A stretch of DNA of 18,065 bases, from the NCBI RefSeq assembly GCF_947254915.1, contig NZ_CAMYEZ010000027.1, positions 1-18,065 on the forward strand. Reading direction: 5' to 3'. The notes under the pieces were generated by a model, which worked only from the letters and a program-made list of their open reading frames with translations, had not been told where the DNA came from and did no database searches. Positions 1 through 6,990 of the stretch are shown one piece after another. The stretch is from an uncultured Porphyromonas sp. GTDB lineage: Bacteria > Bacteroidota > Bacteroidia > Bacteroidales > Porphyromonadaceae. Each line of letters starts with the position of its first letter. Position 1 is the stretch's first letter. Position numbers and translations under genes: made by a program.

Positions 1-1941
1 TCCGGAGCAGGGCGAGCTCCACTCCAAATTGCATTTTGGAGTGGAAAATACGCATTGTGGTAGCTGTTCGTAAATCTTATTGAGAGCTGTAGCATCTAGC
101 TTATTGTTATCTAGATATATGGAGCGAAGGGTTGAAGCCGTAGGCAAGAGAATCTCCTCCAGTCCACAGTTGGACAGCTTGACCTCACGTAGGTTGCTAA
201 GCATACTGAGATTCAGACGCTGAATAGGTGTCATCACTAGGTCTAGTGTTTGAAGCTTAGTATTGGCACTAAAGTCCCAGCTAGAGATATGAACCATTGA
301 AGCTCCGAGATAGGTCAACTCACTGAGCGATGCGAGCTCAAGCTTCGCTAAGCTCTCACACAGAGATACATCTAGATGCCTTAGAGCTACATTACTAGAT
401 AGTCGTAGTGATCTCAGAGATGCGTTGTTCACCAGGTTGAGCAGTTGTAACTTGGGTAGATTAGAGCCGTCAAACTCCTTGATAGCACTGCCAGACAGCC
501 ATAGATAGTCAAGCTCTGGTGCCTGAAAGGCTATGGTCTCAATATCGTTATCATTGATGTCATTAATGAGAAACGAAGTCAACGCTGCCGGGGTCGAGAG
601 GAGCTTGACAGCAGAGCCGTGGGTATCGCACTTTATTTGGCTTTTTGCAGAGATCTTAGTACCAGGAGTTCCTTTGACAAAAGTACCATTACCTAAATCC
701 ACCGAGTAAGGCTGAGCTATGCGAAGCCCAAACTTAAACGGTGTAGTACTCCCCTGCTTAAGACCGATGGAGACCACCTCTACACCCTTATAGTTTGCAG
801 CAACGCCTATAATATGCAAGGGCGACCAAGAGCTATTAGCCTTATAGCTAGCCTCGCCCTCACTCGGCACGAGTAAGTCTATCTTATCAAGTGACGTAAT
901 GCCTTCTAATGGATTACCATTACATCTAGGAGGGGTCACGCTTTCCAGCTGGATACGTTTGAGAGCTATACAGTTAGCTAGAGCCCCAGAGCCAATCGTA
1001 GTAATCGTCTTGTTCATAGCGACCTCTTGAAGAGACGAGCAGCCAGCAAACATTCGCTCTGAGAGACGCTCCATACCATATGGGAGATAGACGGTTTTCA
1101 ATGCCGTGCAGCCTTCGAAAGCAGAGCGACCGATGCCACCCTTGACACCTCCCTTAAAGAAAAGAATATAGAGCGATGTACACCCCTCAAAAGCTCGCTC
1201 CCCGATACGTTGCGTAGTCGATGGGATGTTAATCATCTCTATCTTTGAGCATCCAGCAAAGGCCGCTTCACCAACCTCTTCAAGACCTGTCACGAGACTG
1301 AACTTGGCAAGAGACTGGCAACCTTTGAAAGCCTTATCACCTATGTGAGATACCTTACCAACCTTAGTGACACTTTTGAGTGATGTACACCCCTCAAAGA
1401 GTCCCTCCGGCAGGGTCTTGATAAATTTATTGAGCTGTAGCGACTTCAGACTCGTACACTGAGCAAAGGCATAAGCCCCTAAGATGCGAAGAGACTCAGG
1501 ACAGTCTACCTCTTCTAGTCGAGAGGCTCCACTAAAGGCATACCGTCCTATACTCTTGAGCTGCTGAGGCAACTTCACGATCTTAATCTTAGTATGTCCA
1601 GCCAGCAAGGCATCTGGGAGTGCATTCGTCTCTTGCACTGTAATAGTCTCTGTGGGGAGCAGTTCACTCGTATAGCCTGTTCCTCCTGGCACAATGCTTG
1701 TGCCGAGCAAGTCTAAGGTCTCTAGATTGACTAACTCTCGAAGAGTCGCTAAGTCACTACTATTTAGCGTACCTGACAAAGTTAGATAGAGAACTTGGTC
1801 TCGCTCTAGTGGCAACTTGCTACTAAGCTCTCCTGCTGTAACCTCTATCTGGTAGCTACCACGCTGCTGAGCTACTGCCTTCTGAGCTAAAATCAGCCAA
1901 GGCAACAGAATGAGGGATAGGGTAAGGAATACTCTTTTCAT
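1..1941 (-). CDS. BspA-like leucine-rich-repeat secreted protein (3' end off window)
   Basis: An open frame runs leftward from an ATG at 1941 to the window edge without a stop: 647 codons, C-terminus missing. The start begins MKRVFLTLSL with a hydrophobic core and an A-V-A signal peptidase site near residue 24, leaving a Gln-initial mature end, which is common among exported Bacteroidetes proteins. Residues about 118-380 form BspA-type LRR_5 repeats of roughly 23 residues with a recurring core such as AFEGCTSLKSV (also FKGCQSLAKF, FAGCSKIEMI, FEGCTALKTV). After a linker (about 380-455), a second array of more ordinary LRRs runs to the edge (for example LQLLNLVNNASLRSLRLSSN). Such proteins act outside the cell, often in adhesion or host binding. 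A type IX secretion C-terminal domain would be expected off-window but cannot be seen. Divergent from rplY, with its own promoter element. Family call is firm; ligand unknown. Confidence 0.9.
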   Translation of the reverse strand, partial: MKRVFLTLSLILLPWLILAQKAVAQQRGSYQIEVTAGELSSKLPLERDQVLYLTLSGTLNSSDLATLRELVNLETLDLLGTSIVPGGTGYTSELLPTETITVQETNALPDALLAGHTKIKIVKLPQQLKSIGRYAFSGASRLEEVDCPESLRILGAYAFAQCTSLKSLQLNKFIKTLPEGLFEGCTSLKSVTKVGKVSHIGDKAFKGCQSLAKFSLVTGLEEVGEAAFAGCSKIEMINIPSTTQRIGERAFEGCTSLYILFFKGGVKGGIGRSAFEGCTALKTVYLPYGMERLSERMFAGCSSLQEVAMNKTITTIGSGALANCIALKRIQLESVTPPRCNGNPLEGITSLDKIDLLVPSEGEASYKANSSWSPLHIIGVAANYKGVEVVSIGLKQGSTTPFKFGLRIAQPYSVDLGNGTFVKGTPGTKISAKSQIKCDTHGSAVKLLSTPAALTSFLINDINDNDIETIAFQAPELDYLWLSGSAIKEFDGSNLPKLQLLNLVNNASLRSLRLSSNVALRHLDVSLCESLAKLELASLSELTYLGASMVHISSWDFSANTKLQTLDLVMTPIQRLNLSMLSNLREVKLSNCGLEEILLPTASTLRSIYLDNNKLDATALNKIYEQLPQCVFSTPKCNLEWSSPCSG

Positions 1942-2036
1942 ATAAGTGTATGTATAAATTGCAACAGAAATAGGACTAAGAGTCTGGATAAAACCAGGTT
2001 ATCTCTCTAGACTTCCTAGCAATCAGACGACCTTAA

Positions 2037-2060
2037 AAGAGTAATTACTTGTTTACTCTT
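2037..2060. other. Perfect 8-bp hairpin in the LRR gene leader
   Basis: Arms AAGAGTAA (2037-2044) and TTACTCTT (2053-2060) are perfect reverse complements around an 8-nt loop. On the minus strand the hairpin falls in the untranslated leader of the LRR gene, between its promoter element and the start codon, and is followed by TTTT. It could be a leader stability element or weak attenuator; function is inferred only. Confidence 0.5.
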
Positions 2061-2071
2061 CCTTTTAAACG

Positions 2072-2079
2072 CAAATATA
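2072..2079 (-). promoter_or_regulatory. Bacteroidetes -7 promoter element for the LRR gene
   Basis: Minus strand reads TATATTTG, matching the Bacteroidetes sigma-ABfr -7 consensus TAnnTTTG. A TTTG lies 12 bases upstream, closer than the usual -33 spacing, so only the -7 element is firm. It implies a leader of about 125 nt before the ATG at 1941. Confidence 0.6.
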
Positions 2080-2112
2080 GCGAACATTTCTCAAAATACA
2101 CGTATTAAAGCC

Positions 2113-2133
2113 AAGACCGTAATCTACGGTCTT
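2113..2133. other. Perfect 9-bp hairpin / inverted repeat upstream of the LRR promoter
   Basis: AAGACCGTA (2113-2121) and TACGGTCTT (2125-2133) are exact reverse complements around a 3-nt loop. The element lies about 34 bp upstream of the -7 element of the LRR gene and over 200 bp upstream of the rplY promoter element, so it may be an operator or the terminator of an unseen short transcript. Neither side has a strong T-run. Confidence 0.5.
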
Positions 2134-2338
2134 ATAATTCGCTCCATCTCACTGGTGAATGTTCGGTAAGATCGTAAGCGTCTCTTTCTTTTGTCCGCTT
2201 TCATTTGGGCTCCAGTGGCCGTATAGTTGCTGTTACGTTTGATTTCTCTAGAGACGACCAACTTGTCTTTTTCTATAGTCAGAGCAACGCTGTTTTCATT
2301 TGTAATGCGTTAGCTCTAGTTAATCGGCGAAAAAGCTG

Positions 2339-2346
2339 TACCTTTG
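2339..2346 (+). promoter_or_regulatory. Bacteroidetes -7 promoter element for rplY
   Basis: TACCTTTG matches TAnnTTTG and is followed by GC. No clear -33 TTTG is seen at normal spacing. It predicts transcription starting near 2352 and an rplY leader of about 180 nt, unusually long and containing several small hairpins. Confidence 0.55.
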
Positions 2347-2533
2347 CGGACGGTTTTCCTATGAATCCAATTGTACACCCCGTTCTTGTGTGGCGGGGCT
2401 TGGGGTCTCTAGCGGAGCTGGGGCGTGTCTAGCATTGTCGTCTAGATGCGCTATATAAGGACTCTGGCAGAGTGCCACAGTGTAATGGGAGATTAGCAAG
2501 ACTAATTTTGAGTAACACTAACTATTTGTACTA

Positions 2534-3160
2534 ATGAAGCATTTTAATCTTAGCGCTACTGTGCGCCAGGCCGACCAGCTCGGCAAGAAAGCTACCAAAG
2601 CTCTCCGTCGTGAGGAGCTCGTACCTGTAGTCCTCTATGGGGGTAGCGAGACAAAGCATCTCGTTGTCAAGGCTGACGACCTTAATAAGCTAATCTATAC
2701 TCCTGAGATTTATCTCATTGAGCTAGATGTAGCAGGTCAGCAATATAAGGCTGTCCTGAAGGATGTACAGTTTCATCCAGTGAGCGATAAGACGCTCCAC
2801 GCAGACCTCTACGAGGTGAGTGAGGAGAAGCCTATCGTCATGCGTGTACCAGTCATACTAGATGGTCACGCTGTCGGTGTGAAGGCTGGTGGTAAGTTGG
2901 TTCGTGAGAAGCGGACGCTACGTGTACGTGCCGTCTACGACAAAATCCCTGAGAATCTAGTCATTGATGTCACTAAGCTCAAGCTAGGTAAGACCATTCA
3001 AGTGCACGAACTCTCTTTCGAGGGTCTTGAGTTGGTAGATGCTCCACAGGCTGTCGTTTGTGGTGTCAAGCTGACGCGCGCCGCTCGTGGTAAGGGCGCT
3101 GCTACCTCTATAGAGGATGAAAGCGAGGAGCACGAGGAGCATAGCGACTCTGAGGCATAG
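2534..3160 (+). CDS. rplY: 50S ribosomal protein bL25 (CTC form)
   Basis: A 208-residue protein of the long bL25/TL5/CTC type, which binds 5S rRNA in the large ribosomal subunit. The N-terminal L25 domain (about residues 4-92) includes RREELVPVVLYGG. The TL5-type C-terminal beta domain (about 93-185) includes the conserved segment around GVKAGGKLVREKR. The last 15 residues form an acidic tail (ED-ESEEHEEHSDSEA), common in this form. No Shine-Dalgarno sequence precedes the ATG, as is normal for Bacteroidetes ribosomal genes. The gene is monocistronic: its own promoter element lies about 190 bp upstream and a hairpin terminator lies 60 bp downstream. In many Bacteroidetes pth follows rplY; here no gene follows for 519 bp. 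Identification is secure. Confidence 0.96.
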   Translation: MKHFNLSATVRQADQLGKKATKALRREELVPVVLYGGSETKHLVVKADDLNKLIYTPEIYLIELDVAGQQYKAVLKDVQFHPVSDKTLHADLYEVSEEKPIVMRVPVILDGHAVGVKAGGKLVREKRTLRVRAVYDKIPENLVIDVTKLKLGKTIQVHELSFEGLELVDAPQAVVCGVKLTRAARGKGAATSIEDESEEHEEHSDSEA

Positions 3161-3185
3161 AGCCGTAGGTAGTTATTGTCTAGCT

Positions 3186-3202
3186 ATACGCCCCTAGCGT
3201 AT
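3186..3202 (+). other. Small hairpin just after rplY
   Basis: ATACGC (3186-3191) and GCGTAT (3197-3202) pair perfectly around a 5-nt loop, 26 bp past the rplY stop codon. There is no T-run after it, so it is more likely a 3'-end stability element than the terminator itself. Confidence 0.4.
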
Positions 3203-3220
3203 CAAGCCTAGAGTCAGATG

Positions 3221-3261
3221 AGGAGAGCTTACATTCCCTAATGCTGGGTGTGGGCTCTCCT
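3221..3261 (+). terminator. rplY: Probable intrinsic terminator of rplY
   Basis: AGGAGAGC (3221-3228) and GCTCTCCT (3254-3261) form an 8-bp GC-rich stem with a 25-nt loop, followed by TTGTATT. The loop is long and the T-run interrupted, so it may be imperfect, but the position after a single-gene unit fits. Confidence 0.6.
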
Positions 3262-3380
3262 TTGTATTAGGAGGATTGGAATCTGAGGATTGAGCTTGAC
3301 AGTGTAGCGCTATAGTTGCTGATACATCTTCGCTAAGTCCAATATCTCTCGAGGAATTTCCCAATAGCTCACGAAAAGAT

Positions 3381-3576
3381 GAAAATTCTCCACGGAGGGG
3401 CGAAATAAAACATCGGAAGAATGAAATGAAACTTCGGAAGAGTGAAATCAAAGTTCCGAAGAATTTTTCGTTTCCTCGCTGGAGAATCCAGAATATCTAC
3501 GGATGAATTTCCCGACTTCCTCCACCTTCAGATTTCTGTCGTAGAGACGTAGATGCACTAGTCCGCTATAATGCGT
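3381..3576 (+). repeat. 196-bp dispersed intergenic repeat, copy 1
   Basis: Aligns without a gap to 10897-11092 in the same orientation, with about 28 mismatches in 196 positions by hand count (about 86% identity). The centre (3421-3470) is nearly invariant. It contains 21-bp units beginning with CGGAAGA and continuing ATGAAATGAAA, then an inverted pair CTTCGGAA (3432-3439) and TTCCGAAG (3454-3461) followed by AATTTTT. The right end GTCCGCTATAAT is also conserved. Neither copy has a coding gene, clear terminal inverted repeats or target-site duplications visible to me. It may be a non-autonomous element, a structured RNA or a mobile terminator. Confidence 0.85.
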
Positions 3577-3582
3577 TCGCCC

Positions 3583-3613
3583 TGCCTGTTTCCAGGCACA
3601 TAGCATCTATGTG
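3583..3613 (+). promoter_or_regulatory. Double hairpin upstream of pyrF (possible attenuator or operator)
   Basis: Two perfect hairpins share two bases. The first pairs TGCCTG (3583-3588) with CAGGCA (3593-3598) around TTTC. The second pairs CACATAG (3597-3603) with CTATGTG (3607-3613) around CAT and is followed four bases later by TTTTT. The arrangement resembles competing leader hairpins with a terminator-like second stem, 66 bp before the pyrF start. The second stem is also a 17-bp palindrome that could bind a dimeric regulator. Function is inferred. Confidence 0.45.
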
Positions 3614-3679
3614 ATACTTTTTCACTACCTTAGTAGACCGTATACGATTACTCACTTCAAATAAATAGCAGATTATCTC

Positions 3680-4513
3680 ATGAATCGCGAGCAAATCATA
3701 GCACAAATACGGGCCAAGCGGAGCTATCTCTGCGTAGGTCTTGATCCAGATATACAGAAGTTGCCTCCGCACCTGCTAAAGGGGGATAATCCTATCCTGG
3801 ACTTTAACAAGGCGATCATTGATGCTACGGCACAGTATGCGATAGCCTTCAAGCTCAACTTGGCTTTCTACGAGACGCTTGGGGCTTTTGGTATGCAGGT
3901 CTTCGGCGATACGGTGGATTACATACGTCAGTACTATCCTGAGCAACTGATCATCGCTGATGCTAAGCGAGGCGACATAGGCAATACGAGCAAAATGTAT
4001 GCACGAGCCTTCTACGAGAACTTTAAGGTCGATGCCCTCACGGTGGCGCCCTATATGGGGAGCGACAGTGTGCTACCATTCCTTGAGTATAGCGACAAGT
4101 GGGTGATCCTACTCGCCTTGACGAGCAATCAGGGTGCGCAGGACTTTCAGATGCTCCATACGGGCGAGGAGACTTGTCTCTTCGAGCAGGTGCTCCAGAC
4201 GGCGCTGAGCTGGGAGGGTGCTGACCATATTATGTTTGTCGTGGGCGCTACACAGAGCAATCTGATGGAGCGTGTGCGTGCAGTGGCTCCAAACGCCTTC
4301 CTCCTCGTGCCAGGTGTAGGCGCTCAGGGGGGTAGTCTAGAGGCGGTCGCTGAGCATGCTATGACGAGCGACTGTGGTCTGATCGTCAATAGTTCGCGTG
4401 GTATCATCTATGCGGGCAATGACGAGCGTTTTGCCTCGGCTGCTGCGCAGGCTGCCTCTGATCTGACCCGACAGATGGAGCGGACATTGATCGACAAGGG
4501 TATCATAGACTAA
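3680..4513 (+). CDS. pyrF: Orotidine 5'-phosphate decarboxylase
   Basis: A 277-residue cytoplasmic enzyme that decarboxylates OMP to UMP, the last step of de novo pyrimidine synthesis. Its length and sequence fit the longer bacterial subfamily (PyrF type 2). Visible motifs are CVGLDPD near residue 18 for substrate binding, the lysine in AFKLNLAFYE near 58, the catalytic DAKRGD (94-99, Lys96 as proton donor), VAPYMGSDS in the barrel, and the phosphate-binding LVPGVGAQGG near the C-terminal third. It is the first gene of the plus-strand run, 17 bp before lpxD, and is preceded by the double hairpin at 3583-3613, which could couple its expression to pyrimidine supply. The start is the only suitable ATG. 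Identification is secure. Confidence 0.96.
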   Translation: MNREQIIAQIRAKRSYLCVGLDPDIQKLPPHLLKGDNPILDFNKAIIDATAQYAIAFKLNLAFYETLGAFGMQVFGDTVDYIRQYYPEQLIIADAKRGDIGNTSKMYARAFYENFKVDALTVAPYMGSDSVLPFLEYSDKWVILLALTSNQGAQDFQMLHTGEETCLFEQVLQTALSWEGADHIMFVVGATQSNLMERVRAVAPNAFLLVPGVGAQGGSLEAVAEHAMTSDCGLIVNSSRGIIYAGNDERFASAAAQAASDLTRQMERTLIDKGIID

Positions 4514-4530
4514 CATATATAATAAGATAG

Positions 4531-5559
4531 ATGTACACAGTTGCAGACATTGCTAAGCTAATCGGTGGTACGCTAGAGGGCGACGGCTCGGCTCAGTTAC
4601 AAGGCTTCGCAGGTATTGAGCAGGCGAAGGCTGGAGACTTGAGCTTTCTCGCCAATATGAAGTACGAGCCCTACCTCTACACGACACACGCCTCAGCGGT
4701 ACTCGTCGACGAGAAGTTTACTCCTACACAGCCTTGCCCTACGACTCTGATCCGTGTGGCAAACCCCTACGAGACGCTCTCGCAACTGATGCGTCTCTAC
4801 GTCTCTCAGCAGGAGCCACGCTGGACGAGTGTCCATCCGACGGCGATTGTGGATCCTTCGGTGAAGATTCCCAAGGAGTGCATCATCGGTCCGTACGCTT
4901 GCATCGAAGCGGATGTCAAGCTGGGCGAGCAGGTCGTCATATCGGCACACTGCGTCATCGGGGCCAACTGCTCTATCGGTGACCACACGACGCTACATCC
5001 ACGGGTCACGCTTTACTCGGACAGCGTCATCGGGCATCATTGTCGCATTCATGCGGGCACGGTGATCGGGGCCGACGGCTTTGGCTTTGCCCCTACGGAG
5101 CACGGCTACGACAAGATCCCGCAGATAGGACACGTGGAGATAGGAGACAATGTGGAGATAGGAGCGAATAGCTGCGTAGATCGTGCTACGATGGGCGTGA
5201 CGCGCATAGCGTCGGGTGTCAAGATCGACAACCTCGTGCAGATTGCACACAACTGTACCGTTGACGAGCACACCGTCATCGCAGCTCAAGCGGGACTAGC
5301 TGGCTCGGCACACGTCAAGGAGTGGTGCCAGCTGGGCGGCCAGGTGGGCATCGCGGGGCACCTCACGGTGGGGGACCACTCGCAGCTCGGTGGCCAGACA
5401 GGTGTGCTGGGCAATCTTCAGCCACACAGCGTTGTGATGGGAGCTCCCGCTATGCCTGTGGGCAAAGCTTTGCGTGCCTTTGCTATGCTTCCCAAGCTTC
5501 CTGAGCTAATGCGTCGTGTAGACAAGCTTGAAGAGCAATCTTCCTCGGAAACTAAATAG
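4531..5559 (+). CDS. lpxD: UDP-3-O-(3-hydroxyacyl)glucosamine N-acyltransferase
   Basis: A 342-residue acyltransferase for the third step of lipid A synthesis: it transfers a 3-hydroxyacyl chain from ACP to the 2-amino group of the UDP-3-O-acyl-glucosamine made by LpxC. The N-terminal uridine-binding domain spans about residues 1-100 (starting MYTVADIAKLIGGTLEGDG). A left-handed beta-helix of hexapeptide repeats follows (about 105-310; for example IGANCSIG, VEIGDNVEIG, VGDHSQLGG). The catalytic histidine is His240 in VQIAHNC, matching His239 of the E. coli enzyme, and ADGFGFAPT (181-189) is the conserved loop. A helical C-terminal tail (LPELMRRVDKLEEQ) fits the trimer-capping region. It lies between pyrF and lpxC-fabZ with short gaps, in a normal Bacteroidetes lipid A cluster. 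Confidence 0.96.
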   Translation: MYTVADIAKLIGGTLEGDGSAQLQGFAGIEQAKAGDLSFLANMKYEPYLYTTHASAVLVDEKFTPTQPCPTTLIRVANPYETLSQLMRLYVSQQEPRWTSVHPTAIVDPSVKIPKECIIGPYACIEADVKLGEQVVISAHCVIGANCSIGDHTTLHPRVTLYSDSVIGHHCRIHAGTVIGADGFGFAPTEHGYDKIPQIGHVEIGDNVEIGANSCVDRATMGVTRIASGVKIDNLVQIAHNCTVDEHTVIAAQAGLAGSAHVKEWCQLGGQVGIAGHLTVGDHSQLGGQTGVLGNLQPHSVVMGAPAMPVGKALRAFAMLPKLPELMRRVDKLEEQSSSETK

Positions 5560-5590
5560 ACTCATTTATAAAAGCAGACACACTCACGTT

Positions 5591-6973
5591 ATGAATCAGT
5601 ACACACTCGCTACGACACTCACCTTCCAGGGGGTAGGACTTCACACGGGAGCCAACCGCACCTTGACCCTTTCACCAGCGGAGCCCCATAGTGGTTATCA
5701 GATCTGTCGCTCCGACCTTGAGACCCACCCCGTCATCCCAGCTTATGCTGACTATGTCTCGACAACGCAGCGTGCTACTCGGATAGAGCGTGGAGCTGTG
5801 CAGGTCTCTACCCTAGAGCATTGCCTCGGGGCGCTCTACGCTCTCGGAGTGGACAACTGTCTTATCACGGTCGATGGCGACGAGGCGCCCATACTAGATG
5901 GCTCGGCAATGCCTTATGTGCAGGCGATCCAAGAGGCTGGACTCAAGGAGCAAGACGCAACTCGTGAGGTCTTTGTCGTGCGCAAACCTATTGAGGTGAA
6001 AGATGAGGAGACGGGAGCATCTATCCTTCTCCTGCCATCGGATCAGCTCGGTGTAGAGGCGCACTTGAGCTTTGCCTCACCGCTACTGAGCAACCAATAC
6101 GCTTCACTACGCGACCTGAGTCGCTTCGGCGAGGAGGTAGCCGAGGCGCGCTCCTTCGTCTTCGTACGAGAGATACTGCCTCTCCTCAGTCAGGGCTTGA
6201 TCAAGGGCGGAGACCTTGCCAATGCGATGGTGATCAACGATGAGCCACTCTCTGAGAGCGATGCTAAGGCACTGGCAGAGGCTCTGCATCGTCCTGTTGC
6301 GGAAGTGAATCAGCTAGGTGTGATTAACCCCAAGGAGGGCATCCTCAACGAGCCCGCACGACACAAGATCATTGACATCCTAGGCGATCTAGCTCTAGCT
6401 GGGATCTTCGTACAGGGACATATCATAGCGACCAAGCCAGGACACAAGATCAATAACAAGCTCGCACGGGCGATCCGCAAGGAGATCAAAGGAATGGAGA
6501 CACAGCCACCCGTCTACGATCCCAATGCGACACCAGTACTGGACCTTAACCAGATCAAAGGGCTCCTACCGCACCGCTATCCCTTCCTTCTAGTGGACAA
6601 AGTGATCCACCTAGACAAGAACCATATCGTGGGAGTCAAGAACGTGAGCTTCAACGAAACCTTCTTCCTCGGGCACTTCCCCACAGAACCGGTTATGCCG
6701 GGTGTGCTCATCGTCGAGGCGATGGCGCAGACCGCTGGACTGCTCGTCCTAAGTGGCATCGAGGATCCCGAGCTCTACTCGACCTACTTCCTGACGATCA
6801 ACAATGTGAAGTTCAGAAACAAGGTCGTCCCCGGAGACACCCTCCTCTTCAAGGTGATGCTCACCAGCGAGGTGCGTCGTGGTTTGGCGAGCGTCCGAGG
6901 ACTCACCTTCGTCGGCAACCAACTCGTCTGCGAGGCTGACTTCATGGCGCAGATAGTAAAGAATAAGGAGTAA
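5591..6973 (+). CDS. lpxC-fabZ: Bifunctional UDP-3-O-acyl-GlcNAc deacetylase / 3-hydroxyacyl-ACP dehydratase
   Basis: A single 460-residue frame fuses two enzymes, as is typical of Bacteroidetes. Residues 1-300 are LpxC, the zinc deacetylase that commits to lipid A synthesis: Glu76-His77 in LEHCLGAL, DGSAMPY (103-109), and His258 and Asp262 in ARHKIIDILGD supply the catalytic and zinc ligands, with His285 in GHKINN as the second catalytic histidine. Residues about 315-460 are FabZ, which dehydrates 3-hydroxyacyl-ACP in fatty acid synthesis: LPHRYPFLLVDKV, catalytic His362 in GHFPTEPVMPG and Glu376 in VEAMAQ. An upstream ATG at 5528 would overlap lpxD by 32 bp and add 21 residues unlike the family; MNQYTLATTLTFQGVGLH is the normal LpxC start. 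The fusion may balance use of hydroxyacyl-ACP between lipid A and membrane lipids. Confidence 0.96.
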   Translation: MNQYTLATTLTFQGVGLHTGANRTLTLSPAEPHSGYQICRSDLETHPVIPAYADYVSTTQRATRIERGAVQVSTLEHCLGALYALGVDNCLITVDGDEAPILDGSAMPYVQAIQEAGLKEQDATREVFVVRKPIEVKDEETGASILLLPSDQLGVEAHLSFASPLLSNQYASLRDLSRFGEEVAEARSFVFVREILPLLSQGLIKGGDLANAMVINDEPLSESDAKALAEALHRPVAEVNQLGVINPKEGILNEPARHKIIDILGDLALAGIFVQGHIIATKPGHKINNKLARAIRKEIKGMETQPPVYDPNATPVLDLNQIKGLLPHRYPFLLVDKVIHLDKNHIVGVKNVSFNETFFLGHFPTEPVMPGVLIVEAMAQTAGLLVLSGIEDPELYSTYFLTINNVKFRNKVVPGDTLLFKVMLTSEVRRGLASVRGLTFVGNQLVCEADFMAQIVKNKE

Positions 6974-6990
6974 ACAATCATATCTACTAT

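Larger units (their letters stand above)
1942..2533. other. Divergent intergenic region between the LRR gene and rplY
   Basis: No convincing protein gene. It holds a minus-strand promoter element for the LRR gene (2072-2079), a plus-strand promoter element for rplY (2339-2346), two strong perfect hairpins on the LRR side (2037-2060 and 2113-2133) and three smaller hairpins in the rplY leader (2378-2398, 2465-2477 and an ATTAG/CTAAT pair at about 2493-2507). An apparent 75-codon frame at 2205-2432 spans the plus promoter and resembles nothing known. No tRNA cloverleaf was found. Confidence 0.7.
3161..3679. other. Intergenic region between rplY and pyrF
   Basis: No supportable gene. In order it contains a small hairpin (3186-3202), the rplY terminator (3221-3261), about 115 bp without recognisable structure, copy 1 of the 196-bp dispersed repeat (3381-3576) and a pair of abutting hairpins (3583-3613) before pyrF. 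The open frames on the minus strand here read through the repeat's 21-bp units, whose length is a multiple of three, and do not resemble proteins. Confidence 0.7.

Noticed and set aside
2205..2432. 75-codon plus-strand frame upstream of rplY
   Set aside because: It runs through the rplY promoter element, has no ribosome-binding context and no protein-like pattern; only its last 23 codons are considered, as a possible leader ORF.
3194..3451. 85-codon minus-strand frame between rplY and pyrF
   Set aside because: It overlaps the rplY terminator and its start reads through the 21-bp units of the dispersed repeat, which stay open only because 21 is a multiple of three.
3381..3576. CRISPR array at the 21-bp units
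   Set aside because: Only two or three directly abutting units exist, with no unique spacers and no cas genes nearby.
4693..5289. Several frames of 60-98 codons opposite or out of frame with lpxD
   Set aside because: They are shadow frames inside a well-supported conserved gene.
5528..5590. Upstream start for lpxC-fabZ
   Set aside because: It overlaps lpxD by 32 bp and adds 21 basic residues not seen in LpxC proteins; MNQYTLATTLTF at 5591 is the normal start.
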